A stretch of DNA of 64,000 nucleotides from positions 930,001-994,000 of the forward strand of contig JAHLTZ010000002.1 of the NCBI GenBank assembly GCA_025786725.1. The letters run 5' to 3'. This DNA comes from Syncephalis fuscata. Lineage: Eukaryota; Zoopagomycota; Zoopagomycetes; Zoopagales; Piptocephalidaceae. How positions within the stretch are numbered: position 1 is the first letter of the stretch; each line of letters begins with the position of its first letter. The position numbers and the translations under genes were made by a program. The notes beneath the pieces were generated by a model, which saw nothing but the letters and a program-made list of their open reading frames with translations, did not search any database and had not been told where the DNA came from. Of the stretch, positions 36,524 to 49,164 are shown in pieces.

Positions 36524-38507
36524 ATGTCTTCACTACAAATACTACTCAACAACATCCCATGGCTAGAGGCTTTGAGTTTGGCCAGTGCGGGATATATAGT
36601 TTACAAAGTAAGTGTTATTTATTACTATCGGACAGCATTCATTGACATCTGCATAGCTTATTCAACAAGAATATGTAAGCCCATTGTCGAAAATACCTGG
36701 GCCACGTCCATCTGTATTTGGAAAGTTATACCTGGACTTGAAGCGAGCCTATAGACTTCAACGTTCAGACTTTCCAGAAGTTCATGAACGTTATGGCCCT
36801 ATAGTTCGCACGGGTAAGCAACCATAAAGCTACATCTGGAACTTCGCAATTAACTATAAATTACTATTCAGGGCCCAATACACTTTGGGTGGCAAGTGCT
36901 GCATCCATTCGAAAGGTCAACGGCTCGCATCAGTATGTCAAAGGTACTGATTATGCCACAAATCGTATTGGTGGTGAAAACGTGTTCAGTACCAGAGATG
37001 TTGATTACCATCGAATTCAAGTGAGTAAATGTGCTGATGGTTTCAATAAACTGATTTATTATTAGAAACGATTGATGATGCCAGCTTATACACCCAATGC
37101 ACTTAACGAACTGGAGCCACTGATTTACGAAATCGGTATTGCTCGTCTTATTGAAAGACTCAATGAGCACGCCGATGCTGGACATTCCGTTGATTTGATG
37201 AATCTATTAAAGAACATGACTTTTGTAAGTAACTGCAATTATAATTGTCGATTTCTTACATTATATCCAGGATACCATTGGCGAAGTTGGCTTTGGTAAA
37301 AGCTTTGGACTTCTTGAAGAGAAGCAAGAGCGCCATCCGATTATAGATTGGATGGGTAACAGAATTCTATTTGCTGTTACGGTAGGTACTAATTTATCGC
37401 TTGTTACTATTTACTAATCAGCAATAGAGAGCCGTTTTTGGAAGATTCTTTATTTCCGATTTGTTCCCTAGTCTTAAGAGGGATATCAAAGCACTGGATG
37501 ATGTAAGTATCAGAAATCTGCGCTTTATTTACTGTAGATTAACACTTCATTTAGTATGCGGTAGAAGCTATTGAAAAAAGAAGACAAATGGGCGACAGTG
37601 GAAGAAAAGATACATTGCAACAGTTGATCGAAGCTTTCGATGCTGAAACTGGCACCAGATTATCGACTGAGAATATTATGGCTGAAGTAATTCTACTGAT
37701 GTAGGTCATAGGCATTTTAACTTTATAGTCATCTAATGGATACTGCTATTTAGGATTGCTGGTACAGATACCACAGCTCTTACTATCACATGGTAAGCAA
37801 TACGCTTATGTTAGCTTGTTCAATTTTAACATATTCACTTTTAGGACCATGTATTTCTTAATCTCAAATCCCGAGTACTATCAACGACTTGCTGATGAAA
37901 TCAAAAGTGTATATCCTGATCCAAATACCCGTGCTAGCCATAAAGACACTCTGACCATGACCTACTTGGATGCTGTGCTTCACGAATCAATGCGCATTCG
38001 ACCTATTGCTCCACATGGCATGCCACGCATTGTTCCTGAAGGAGGCACCACGTTAGATGGCTACTTTGTTCCCGGTGGTGTAAGTTAATGATTAGCTATA
38101 ATATTGTTAGCATCCTTACATTTTACAATATAGACTACCGTGATGGTGTCCATTGGCGTTATGCAAATGAACAAAGATGTTTTCCCTGAACCACACGTGT
38201 TCCGCCCCGAACGCTGGCTTGATGCGTCGCCTGAGCAGCTAACTGTGATGAAGCAGCACTTTGCACCATTCTCTGTTGGCCCTCGTGCCTGTCTTGGCCG
38301 CAAGTAAGTAATATGATCAAATTACACAAGCTATACATTAATGATATATTGATTAGTTTGGCCTGGATGGAGCTTCGCGTGACACTTGTTGAGCTGGTAC
38401 GTCGCTTCACGTTTGTTGCATCACCCAAGAATGACATGGCACCTCTTTACCGAGGTCCCGTATCCCCAAGAGGTAGAAAGTTTATAGTGGAGCCATCGCG
38501 TGCCTAA
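36524..38507 (+). CDS. Cytochrome P450 monooxygenase
   Basis: Eleven exons join to 1476 nt, 491 residues, a normal length. An N-terminal hydrophobic anchor ([12 protein letters not shown]) is followed by a proline-rich hinge ([14 protein letters not shown]). The I-helix oxygen-binding motif is [10 protein letters not shown], the K-helix ExxR is HESMRIRP, and the heme loop is [17 protein letters not shown] with the axial cysteine. It is a microsomal monooxygenase needing NADPH-P450 reductase. Substrate and CYP family are not evident, though the sequence has the look of fungal CYPs of aromatic or secondary metabolism. It sits alone between the two copies of the 2.9-kb direct repeat. Introns are 45-75 nt, and all eleven exons are in phase. 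Confidence 0.93.
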
Positions 38508-39096
38508 GCTTTTAAATGACTATATCTTCATCACTATTCATTACTGTTTTTACTATGCATAAATCATAAATAAATGTTTGACAAATCAATATTACAATTT
38601 GAATGTTTGATTATCGTTGTTTTATTCGCTCTATACGATGACATGCATACAGATGAAATGTAATTATAAATTGGGTTTTAATAATAAACTGCATATCAAC
38701 TTGTAAACCAAGATGATACTAGTTATAGTTATTTATATTTGTAAATCCAATAAGTAACATTTGTTGTTTTAACTCGTATGTCTATCTGTATTTTATTATA
38801 AATATAGTAAATATCAATGGCATAAAATTGTAAGCATAAGTTGATTTATCTGCTACTAATTAGAAATACAATAAATATAACATTTAAAAAAGATTGTTTT
38901 ACACTATGATTGGAATAAATATACATTATGCTTAAATCCAATTGCAAATGCAATTTGTAACTTACTATCAAGTTTTCTAAAGTGTTTAAAAACCTTTTTT
39001 TTAATGTCAATAGAGCCATTTCCTACGGGAATAACATTATTAAAGTTGGCAGATTATAATTTGCATTCTTCATCTCCAATGATGTAACTAGCTAAT
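38508..39096. other. AT-rich spacer, P450 3' end to repeat copy B
   Basis: About 590 bp with polyadenylation-like ATAAATAAATG shortly after the stop. No gene is seen. Confidence 0.5.
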
Positions 39097-41969
39097 AATA
39101 CCTTTTTAATATAATTATTGATAAACAATAATATGCTTAGTTTAATATTTGTATAAATAAGTCATTCTAATTTCTTTATAACATTGAAATATGACCATTT
39201 TTTTTACAATTACTTGCTATATATAATGCATATTTTTTGATATTTCTAGTTTTTAGTTTCTTATAAATCATCGAGCTGTATTTTCAAATGTATTTCCACA
39301 CCTTCAGCATGTTGTTATCATAAATAGATTATTATTATTATAAAGCACATTAAGCATTTGAAAGTCATATAATATATATAGTCAGAATACGTATATAACA
39401 TGCGCTTATTATAAATATGATTATATTGTTTATCAATATTTTGTTGGCTTTCAAATCAATAATAGTTTATTGTTTTTCAGTCAATTGTTTTATAATAAAG
39501 TGTTTTATAATCGCTGGTTTCTTAGCCAAGTACTTTTCGATCAAGTCTTTTCTATCCACGATAAAACATTTTGTTCCATCTTGACGTTCAAGCGTATCGA
39601 TGACACTATCCTTTGGATTAAGCCCGAAAAGACTCTGTTTGTAATAATAAATATTAGTTATATATGTTTATTACTATAAAAAACTTGCCTGGTATTTCTT
39701 AAAAAGGTCTTCATCTGAGTTCGAGCCTGGCCGACATGCAATCCTAACTGAGTCTGCATCTTTGAATCTAAGATAATCTGCAACTTCTGGGCTAGCCAGA
39801 AGATCTAAAAGAACGTCCTTAGCCTGAAGCGAACCTATAAAACTCATGCCATCAACATATTTTGGAGAACCTCTAAATCTGATGCCACGCTCGGTGAATG
39901 GACTAGCTGGATCATTGTTTTTATACCCCATGAATGCTACATAGATAATATTGTTAGTGAAATAAAATAAGTAGTTCGAAGTAAGTACTTACTAATATCG
40001 TCCATTCGATTAATAGGAGGAAGGCCAGGTGCGGATTGCGTGGCCGATACTAGCATAAGCGCGGTGGCAGCGATAGCAAAAATAGATTTCATTGTAAACA
40101 TGGCTTTGTCAGGGTTCAATAGTCGAATGAGACTTTCTATGAAACTAGTGTGTGAAGAGAATTATAATATGATAACTAGACAAACAAATTTTGCTAAAGA
40201 AAAGCAGGTATTTATAGTAAAATACATCATGCAATAGTCAATATATTTACTATAGTGCAGGATAAATATGGTATACACGTGTCTGAGTTGAAGCTATAAC
40301 ATCAACTCATAAAAATAAATCGAAATCAGCAACCTCCATTATTCAAATACGGAATTTGAAAATATAATGTTTCAGAGTAGCATTTTACTTCTATATATGT
40401 ATATACTAGATAGCACAAAATGAGCAAAATACAATTCAATGTAATAATGCTATTTTTATGTGACTACCATTCTCAAGTATTGATATAAAAATTACACAAC
40501 TTTTTTTTAGATGTGGTAGATTGAAACTAGTTTTTAAACAATACTAATTGATAATGGGATAAGGATTTTATAAATTTAAGCACATATTTTAATAATATAA
40601 ATTGCGATTAATTAGTGATTATATAAATTTTGGAATAAGACAGATGACTGTAATTATAGAAATTAGTAACTTTAGTTTACAGCACTTGGAAATAATAAGA
40701 TTTCATTTAGTTCAGATGTTAATATATACATATAGTGTGATACACGGGTTTAGACCTCATAGTATTAAAATAAAAGTATAAGCATTGCTTCAAAAAAATG
40801 GATAAATTAAATCAACGGTCCATTTAAGAAACAGCATGCTTTGCCATACCAAAAAGATTTTGCTTAAACTAGAAGGCTTAGAATGGCAATGGCCATGCTT
40901 AAGGAAATGGTTTGTTACGGAATTGGTTTAAGTTTACAATTTCAGTTTTATTCCTAGGCTTATTTTTAGTAAAACATTTTGCTTTTGCATTTTTGCGGTC
41001 ACCATATACAAATCTTAATGGAAATACTATTTTTACATTCTGTAAAATATTCTGTATACTACAAATGTGTTAAATATTAAAATGGCGCATAATTGAATAT
41101 ACTAATATAGCCTAAGACTGGTTTACTACATATCAAACTCGATACAGTCAGCTTGTCAGTTTGAGCATTGATTGATTTGCTTTACTTTTCTGTAGTTTGA
41201 ATAAACGACGCTCTTAAATTGTATAGTCTATTTGAGTTGGTGTTTGTTCTAGCTAAGCATGCCGATTTAGCCAAATTCCTAACAATTTAACGATTAGATT
41301 TGCATATTAGTTCACACAGTAAATCACTGTCCATTGGTTGCTTGTTAGGTATTGCAGGTCAATCGGCGTACATAACTATAAATAATAGAATGGCTAGTTT
41401 GATGCGCCATACATAATATTTTATTAATAAAATATTCATTACCAATTGCATATATTTCATTAGTTGATTTTACTCCAATCCATGTTTTCTACGGTATTCT
41501 GATGCTCTTGTAAAACGTGGATGTATTGTGCAATAGTTTATAAAGTTGATTGTTTGTACAAAAGCTACTTTATCATGCTATTTACAGCCTAATATTACCT
41601 AACTATTGATACATGTGTAGGATTGTATGGCTAATATATATATATATATATATATATAACTAGTGTCGATCGTTTGTAAGATTAAGTATACAAATAGTTT
41701 ATAAAAATAAAGCACAGTAAATACAGAAATCTTTGATAAACAATGATATAACTACAAAGCCATATATAATCAGTTTTAATTGATGTGCATTCTAGTGGCG
41801 CTGTAATTTCTTACTTTAGATGGCATTATAATAAAATAACCTGTTTATACGAATACAACTTTAATTCATGAATGTGGTACAGGGGTGAATGCTGGTTATA
41901 TGGTAGAATTGCAATGGTGATATTACAATTGCTTATTGTAGTCTATTATCAATCTTAATTTAAATATTT
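39097..41969. repeat. Direct repeat, copy B (about 2.9 kb)
   Basis: Second copy of 32578-35453, same strand. It begins at the same AATACC junction and ends at TTTAAATATTT, after which the two loci are unrelated. Identity is very high at both ends and falls in the middle (about 40414-40848). It carries a full copy of the secreted-protein gene. Confidence 0.9.
39467..40101 (-). CDS. Small secreted protein, copy B, function unknown
   Basis: Same three-exon gene as 32948-33582, displaced by 6519 bp, with no coding difference that I can see. It has the same signal peptide, the same first intron (GTAAGT donor) and the same second intron with a GC donor (CAG|GCAAGT). Two identical copies could raise the dose of a secreted product. 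Recent duplication or gene conversion explains the identity. Function unknown. Confidence 0.72.
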
Positions 41970-42410
41970 GCTTGCGTAAAAGGTGTTATAACATTAAATT
42001 ATTACGACTACAAAAGCATCATTATAATAGTCATGTAATTCAATTAATCCCATATATACTTTTATTCAAAGTCTGGTACTATTTAAGTTATTGCCATTAA
42101 ATATAAATATTACTAGTAGATATTAATTTTAACATTTTTTGTATAATGTTGTGTCTAAAATTACTCATTGCTATTAGTGTATCTAATACATACTGTTTTA
42201 TTTTCTATTTATACTGGGTATTTAACTTAAACATCCATCCATCTATAATTGAATAAAACTTTTACATAACTTATTGACGTTAACACAATTAATTAATTAT
42301 TAAATGCTACTAATAACTTTATTATTAAAGACACTCGACATCAAGCAATGCCTCAAACAAAATATTTATTTATACATTCCATGGTTACTTTGATCATCAC
42401 CAGTAGCCTG
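40102..42410. other. Gene-poor right half of repeat copy B and spacer to CLASP
   Basis: About 2.3 kb. The first 1.9 kb belongs to repeat copy B (AT run at about 41634-41658, same 22-bp palindrome). The rest is AT-rich DNA at the 3' end of the CLASP gene. No gene is supported. Confidence 0.5.
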
Positions 42411-44652
42411 TCATGCAACTGCAGCGCGAGTAGTACTATTCTTGCTGCTATTTCCAGCTGGCATCGGACGGGTGGCAGAACGGGAGCGGGAACGTGTCAT
42501 AACACCACCGCCAATATTATTGATTGGTTTAGGAGCAGGGATTCGGCTGGCTGGTCTACGCAATGGTGTACGCATGCGAGCAAGCGAAGAGGCGGTGGGT
42601 CGAGATAGCGTGGCAATACGACCTGGCTTTTGCGCTTGTAATGGTCTAGCAATTGCCGTGCTGCTATTCTCTACACCTCGTCCCATAGTACGACCACGTA
42701 CTGGCTTCACTGCAACATTAAGTTTTCGTGCTGGTATGGTACGCGTAATAGCAAGTGCCGGCTTCTTAGTCAAAGCTGGCAAAACACGCTTGGCTTTGCT
42801 AATGGGGGCACGAGGAGTATTTGGGTTCAGATTTGCCGTATCACGTAGTACACGCTTTGCACCAGTCAGAACACGGTTCCGAGCAGCTGGCTTTACCACT
42901 AATATCAAGAAGAGTAAGCGTAATGTTAATAATGTGTATCTATTCTCTTACCAGCACCATTACGGGTGCGTGAAGCCAATGGTACACGTGTTGCGCCAGC
43001 TGGCTTGGTAATAGTGGATTTAGTAGTTGGAGATGTGCGGAGTGGACGGCTTATAGTACGTTTAGCTGGCTGAATAGGTTCGGCCAAACGGCTGGTAGTA
43101 GTTGATTCTTTCTTGGCATTGGTGTCCAATTGATTAGCATTGTTGTCTTCACTTGATGATGCTTTAATACCCAATGCAGGATATCTTTTTGTAAATTTAG
43201 CATTAATATTTTCAGCTATAACATTACTGCCATGGTTTAGCGACTCAGATTTTGTCGAGTGCTGAGATGAAGTGGACGAGGATGACGTGGGTGGAGATGG
43301 TCCCTTTGCTTTAACAGTTACAGCTAGTTCATCAGTGGCACCTCCTGGTGCATGTGAACTGCCATTACTTACGCCATTCGACGTTGTTGGTCCATTATTG
43401 GTATTAGCTGTACTCGAATTGCTAAGATGAGATGAGGCAGTAGAACGACCATGATCGTTTAAATGTCCATCCTTATGATTATCACCATCGTCATCAGGCA
43501 AATTGCGTGCAGCAGGTAATTCTTGTTCTTCACAACGAGATGAAGATGAAGGCTTCTTAGACTTGTCTTCGGTGGCAGTAGAAGTCGATGGATTTGTGTC
43601 AGCTTGGTTCGAAGGAGGCGATCCAACATGAATTTCAATGTCATCAGTATTAGCTGAAGACTCGGCCAGCTTTTTATGTTGCATCATATGCTGGCGGATG
43701 TTTGGCCTCCCAGTAGCTGAAGCGCCTGGACGTGCTTTACCAGATGCTGATGGCTTACTGCCACCGCTTAATAGCTTCTGAGTACGTGGTTCTAGCGTTT
43801 CTATAAATCTATTTGCAGTGTTATTAATGCAACAAGTATGTTAAATATATACCTACGCTGGTACACGCTGCTCAAATAATTTGGCATACGCATCATAAGC
43901 TTTACGCGCCTCGGTACGGGCATCAGCGTCGGCATCGACCAGGCCAGCACGAAGCATTGCCTCAACGATAGTTACATGACTATTATGAAGATCTGTCGAT
44001 GGAATCTTATGCAACACCATATTCAAACACTCCAGAGTACAACGACGCATACCTTTGCTGGCCGCTTTCTGATTTTCAGCCAATGGATGCAGGAAATCAG
44101 GCAGCTGAGAGAACTGAATAGAACGATCCAAGCAGCTAATGGCTCGTTTTACAAACACCTTGTTTGTGCGGGCACATAGACGAATGACAGGAGGAATCAC
44201 AATATCAAACACTTGAATAAAGTCTTTACGTAATACTCGAGCCAAAGTTTGTACAAGCTCGACAGCAGTACCCGATAACTTTGTACGTTCAGTATTGATC
44301 TAGTAGGACATAGATTATTATTGACATTAGTATAAACTGCTATTTATGTTACTTCTATCGAGTACACCTACCGAATTAACAAACGAATCACGAATACTTT
44401 TAATAGCCGGAATAAAACTGGGCATCTTGTATGCACCGCCTAGACTAAGAGCACCAAGTCGATGGAGTGCCTCTTCCATTAGCATCCAATTCTGCTCCGT
44501 TTCCTTCTGATTCATAGTCGCTTTGATCTTGTCGAATTCCGACTCGAATTGGGCGTTACTTGTAACCTGTATAATGGAAATAAACCAGTAAATATAGATA
44601 CGAATAATAAACAATCACAGTCGCTTACGTAGATAAGCTCCGACGTGTCCAT
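42411..44652 (-). CDS. CLASP-family microtubule-associated protein, short form
   Basis: Minus-strand gene beginning MDTSELIY at 44652. The N-terminal part is a TOG/HEAT-like domain (FIPAIKSIRDSF, LVQTLARVLRKDFIQVFDIVIPPVIRLCARTNKVFVKRA, KYL-less end at LFEQRVPAF), as in CLASP proteins that bind tubulin and stabilise microtubules at plus ends and kinetochores. The remaining two thirds are Ser/Thr/Asn-rich, then Arg/Pro/Lys-rich (TKPAGATRVPLASR, RRPASRIPAPK), resembling basic microtubule-binding tails. Animal CLASPs usually have more TOG domains; here only one is clear. Six exons with matching phases can be assigned (the AF|IETLEPRT junction uses the first of two close AG sites at 43809). Neighbouring ATP synthase g is divergent. 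Confidence 0.8.
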
Positions 44653-45926
44653 CTTGCCGAACTGTTATTGTAGTAGTAGTGAAAAGTGGTAGATAGTAGG
44701 AAAAGAAAACAGTGCCAAATCAAAGCGAAATAAAGTAAACGACCGTGATGGCTGAAGTTACTCTTGGCTAAAAACAAATCAAGTGCTGGCTTCACGTGTA
44801 AGATGCGCGCGTGTAAAAACTTATGGCTATGTCGCGTGGCTATGTCGCGTGAACAATAGAGTGCTTAGCTGATCGCGTGCAGTATTCAACCGCAGTAATA
44901 ATCACAAAGATTAAAACCGACAAAATACTTGGTTGTGGTAAACGCGCCAAAGTGTTTTGTGAGGAACAGTAAAAGAAAATGGTATTGTGGCAAGTGTAGA
45001 CACTTTTCTCTCCTATTTGTGGGTAAATACTAATGATCAGCCCTATTAATTGATCGATGACATGGCCAAAATGGCTTCACACATCCAACTCCGTTGAAAA
45101 GTAAACAAATTAAAACACGCTTTTTTCAACAACTGGATTTTTATTAACCCACAAGTACTTTATTAAGGTGTTTCTTATTAATTAATTATATACTTTTATT
45201 TGCTATCGCTGGTTGATTGATGATACAGTATAGATCCTTTTATTTAACTACACAGCTAGTGCTTATCAATAAAAGAATAAAGATCTATTGACCAAGTAAT
45301 ATGGCTTGTAAAGTACATTAGTTAAATGGTTAATATAAAACTAGAATCGTAAAATAAATTAGCCTGTAGCTTGTCGTTTTAACTTGCTATAATGCAATGT
45401 TAATGTAAATTATGTTTTTAACCTTCTAGATATGTATTATATTTAAGAAATAATATTAGAGTACGTGCCAATAGTTATTTAATGTTTTGTAGCATTTATA
45501 TTTAATTAAAATATAATATTATAGCTAAATCCATTAACGTAGTTCTAATTTAGCAGCAATACTATTAAAGTATTATATATAATTTGTATTTATCAATCAA
45601 CAAGATGATTTAGTTAATTATACTTTTACTACATCCTCTGTCTTAAGTGTACAATAACAATAGTGTGTGCGTGTGTGTGTGGTAGTCTGTTATCTATATA
45701 TACAAATTGACGCTTTGATGTAATATTTTGGTGGTAAGTAGTATTGACCAATCGTGTTCACGTTTACCATTCTATCTCACTTGTAGATCCACCCGGGTGT
45801 TATCGGTCAATTTTGCCCTTTCCTTTTTATTCCTTCTCACATTGTGTGGCTCGTGATCCGTGGACCGACCAACGCTTTTGTTGTTATAGCCACTGTGAAT
45901 CGTTTTCGTATCTTTTATTTAGCGAT
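44653..45926. other. Divergent promoter region, CLASP / ATP synthase g
   Basis: About 1.3 kb. Two close copies of TGGCTATGTCGCGTG lie at about 44822-44850, and a GCGCGCGTG cluster at about 44807 may be regulatory. A GTGTGTGCGTGTGTGTGT run lies at 45662-45680. Otherwise AT-rich with no gene. Confidence 0.45.
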
Positions 45927-46603
45927 ATGTCTGCAGAAGGTGCTACCGCCAAGATCGCTCAGTTGGCCAACTCGGCTCGTGCCAAGGTCACTGCTAGTTT
46001 GAATGCTGAATCGGCACGCAAAGCTATTGATGCTGCATCGGCCGGTGCACGTAGAGTCGCCGATACCGCTTCTAACCGGGCACAGAACATGCCTGGTCGT
46101 ATTGGTAGTAAGTAACAGTGGGGCAATAGTCGGATTAAAGTTGGAATCTAGTATTGGGTTTATCAGAAGCATATACCCCGCTACGTAATGCATATCGACG
46201 CGCGTCCATTAAATAGTCTATAGTCTGATATGGATATACTATGCACACAGACAAGTGTATTCATTACAATTATATTTCTAACAATTTCAATCAATTCTAC
46301 TGTTCAATAATAACAATAGGCTTTACACATCGATTCATCTACCAAAGCAAAGTAGCAGCAGAGATTGCCAAGGAGACTGCTCGTCGCGAGAAACTCGGTA
46401 TTCCTCCGGCTGCTGAATGGGAAGCAGCTAAAAAGGAATTGCTTGAATCAGCCAAGCAATACCAAAATCTACGCCAGCGTTTGTCACAACTTACAGTACG
46501 CGATTTTGGTCGTGCTGCTGTTGTAGCGACAGAAATCTACGGATTCTTCCTAGTGGGCGAGATTATTGGCCGTCGCAGTTTGGTCGGCTACAAGTTGGAC
46601 TAA
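45927..46603 (+). CDS. ATP20: Mitochondrial ATP synthase subunit g
   Basis: Three exons (45927-46107, an 18-nt micro-exon 46167-46184, 46320-46603) join to 483 nt, 160 residues. The N-terminus is an Ala-rich amphipathic helix (ATAKIAQLANSARAKV). The centre has KVAAEIAKETARREKLGIPP. The C-terminus has FGRAAVVATEIYGFFLVGEIIGRRSLVGYKLD, a single membrane helix with the GxxxG-like pattern of subunit g, which joins ATP synthase dimers in the inner membrane. The family assignment is firm. The micro-exon (reads AYTPLR with flanks) is inferred from phase and from splice sites; a GTAGTA donor three bases earlier would also work. Confidence 0.82.
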
Positions 46604-46848
46604 TGGACGCGCGTTATATTGTTTGCAACTTGTTGTTCCTATTGCACAATAATACCTATCCACATTTGCAGATCATTCTCTTTCGTGTTTTAGGCAAGTT
46701 GGCTACCATTAAAATGACATAACTGTCGTTTCTTGTCATAAGAATCCCCATTAAAACGTTATAATATGCTTTATATATATCTGTGTGTGTTTGCTTGTTT
46801 GTTTGTAATAATAAGCTACTAGTGTAAATCATTATACAGCAAATCATG

Positions 46849-47205
46849 TTATTTTGTACTGGACAAATTCTCCAATTCCGCCTAAATACGACCATGGTTT
46901 AATGTATCATATATCATACATATAATAGTTTAGACTCTATACACAATATACCGTAACTATATTTACCTGAGTCTTTTCACGCTTACGTTCCTTGGCAAGT
47001 GCCATACGTTGTTGAACTAATGAACCAGTCACCACCATACCATAGACTATTAATAGTATAGCAACAACAGTAATAATAATAATAATATAGATTAGTCTAC
47101 TGGCTCTAGTTGCGTGTTTATAACGATAAACTATTTATAATTACCTGTAACTCCGGCCAAAGCAACGACCGTTGTACGATGAATAAGATCAGCAATAGAA
47201 ATCAT
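46849..47205 (-). CDS. Small mitochondrial membrane protein, COX14-like
   Basis: Three small exons (47145-47205, 46967-47046, 46849-46881) join in phase to about 57 residues. The product has one membrane segment (residues 11-33, VVALAGVTVYGMVVTGSLV), then QQRMALAKERKREKTQ, a short basic tail. Size and layout resemble COX14, the single-helix cytochrome oxidase assembly factor. At this length the identification is only tentative; another single-pass mitochondrial protein is possible. The gene is too short for standard ORF cut-offs. It lies between ATP synthase g (convergent) and VMA12. Confidence 0.5.
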
Positions 47206-47386
47206 TCTTCAAAGCAGTAAAGTTTAGTTGAAAAGTGAAATAGAATAGAAAAAGAAAGGCTATTTTTCCCATACGAAATAATCAATACCGCTTTAAAACA
47301 ATTTATTTTATTAATGTTTAATCATTGCTATACGTAAATCGGTTATTTAATGGCTGATATTTAATATAAAACTGGTTAAAAGATAT

Positions 47387-48462
47387 TTAGCTATTAATTG
47401 ATTGATAACCATCACGACGTTGACGTGTTCGGTCTATAATACTGCTGCCTCGATTGCGTGTCATGGTATGGCTTTGACTAAAGTATCGAACATAAAGCCA
47501 TGCTTCTGCGGCAGCTACAACTAAACTGACCAAAATTGCCCACAATACACGCTAATTAATTTACAAGTATACAAGTATACAAGTATATAAATAAATGGTT
47601 AATACATTAACAATTCATTCCTTATTAATTTATACTTACCATAGCCATATCGTTGGTTATCATACCGGTGGCCCAGTATACAGCGGTAAATACACCGGCA
47701 ATACTAAATAGCACATTAAGAATTGCTACTAGCTGTCTTTGTGTTTGTCGTGCTTCATTTCCAGCACTTTCATCAGTATTCTGATAGCCTGAAAGACCAA
47801 AACCGGGTGAAATGTCATGTACCATATGGGCATATTCTCGATTGGCATGTTCAACACGAATGGCTTCTAATCTAGCTGCCAATTCAGGATTCTAATTAAA
47901 TGGTTATCATTATTATTATATCAACTATATTAATACACATTCATCTATTCTATTCATTCCCTTTAGTTACCTGAGGAGGGATGGGTAATGGAGGATCAAT
48001 GACCACACCACTATCACGTAATAGTTCATGTAACCAATATTGTGACTTTTCTATACTGCTATTAATGATTGGTATTTAACTATTTATTGCTTGGTACTTA
48101 CCCATCGTCATACCAATGCTGCGTTCATAACTAAGCATGCGACGTGACAACTCTTCTAATAATACAAGGGGTACACCTTTTGTTCCAGTCGTGGTGGGTA
48201 TTTCTTCAAATGTTTCGATGCTTTCATTTAATGCGCTTGTAGTAGATGCTTTTTGTTTATGGTCGATAGAGCTTTGTGAAGCAACGCTACGACGTCGCCC
48301 TCCTCCTGTGCTAGATGCTGTTTTGCGCATAGGTATGCTTGTGTCATTTATGCCAGGAATGCTTTTTTGTACTCGGCTACAGAAGCCAATATCTTTGTCA
48401 AGGCATAGAATGGCATTACGAGCAGCATGGCGAATACGCTCGGTTATTTGAAGCTGTAACAT
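47387..48462 (-). CDS. VMA12: V-ATPase assembly factor VMA12 / TMEM199
   Basis: Four exons on the minus strand starting at 48462 (MLQLQITERIRHAARNAILC; an upstream TTG is not used). The N-terminal region is helical and Ser-rich. Conserved core: EKSQYWLHELLRDSGVVIDPP, NPELAARLEAIRVEHANREYAHMV, then two membrane helices (LVAILNVLFSIAGVFTAVYW and VLWAILVSLVVAAAEAWLYV). VMA12 is an ER protein that, with VMA22, assembles the V0 sector of the vacuolar ATPase. An unusual Ser/Gly/Arg insert (STGGGRRRSVASQSS) sits near residues 50-80. The short divergent region of 391 bp is shared with ATP synthase k. Confidence 0.85.
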
Positions 48463-48853
48463 GTTGAAGACTGACAACCACTAGAATAGCCAGGTAGCAG
48501 CAATAACAACAGCAACAGGTACGTTTAAGGATGGCGTGTTAATAGCAAGGATAGTAAAGAATGGGACGTCATCTACAACGTTACATATATATTGTATTAT
48601 ATATTATATTTGTTGTGTGAGAATGAGTATCTATAATAGAACTACTCTATAACCATCAACTATTGACAAGTTGACAGTTTTAACTAATAACTAGAAGTGT
48701 TTAATGGCTACATACCAATAATGGATGTGTGTGTGTGTGCGAGTCTACTTCTGGCTTTCATTCTATCGACTATTCTTTCTTTCGTCGTTTATCGGAAATC
48801 TACGTGTGTCTTGTGCCGTTTAGTTAGCACGATTCCAACTCTTTAACATCATC
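48463..48853. other. Divergent promoter, VMA12 / ATP synthase k
   Basis: 391 bp between two divergent starts, with a GTGTGTGTGTGTG run near 48727-48740. Both neighbours are proton-pump or ATP-synthase related, so shared regulation is conceivable but unproven. Confidence 0.45.
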
Positions 48854-49164
48854 ATGGGTGGCTATTATTTGATTGCTGGTCGCAAGGTTGCCAACGAATA
48901 CGTAAGTACTCGATCCAGGATTAGTTTAGCGTATGGATTCAAGGACTAATATAATGACGAATATGATACTATGGCGTGTCTAGCTTGCTATGGCTGTACT
49001 CGGCTCTATTGTTGGTGGTGTTACTTGGGCCAAGCTATCTTCTTCTCGCAAGAACGACATCAAGAATGGACCACCCATTACTGCATCGTCTAGCGATGAG
49101 GAATCGTTCATTCGTCAATTTATGGCGGCGGCCGAGGATAAGGAACAGCCTTCAAAGCACTAAA
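48854..49164 (+). CDS. ATP19: Mitochondrial ATP synthase subunit k (Atp19-like)
   Basis: Two exons (48854-48901 and 48984-49164) give 75 residues. It begins MGGYYLIAGRKVANEYLAMAVLG, has one membrane helix, and ends with GPPITASSSDEESFIRQFMAAAE. The MG.Y.I.GR.V start and the PPI.ASS.DEE.FI tail are typical of fungal Atp19, an inner-membrane accessory subunit found at the dimer interface of ATP synthase. Together with subunit g at 45927 it makes two ATP synthase accessory genes within 3.3 kb. The protein is short and intron 1 is 82 nt. Confidence 0.8.

Noticed and set aside
32578..41969. LTR retrotransposon with the 2.9-kb repeats as LTRs
   Set aside because: No gag or pol, no primer-binding site, and the interior is a normal P450 gene; the repeats carry their own spliced gene.
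42348..43011. Plus-strand open frames opposite CLASP
   Set aside because: Shadow of the Arg/Pro/Ser-rich coding strand; the minus-strand exons are phased and conserved.
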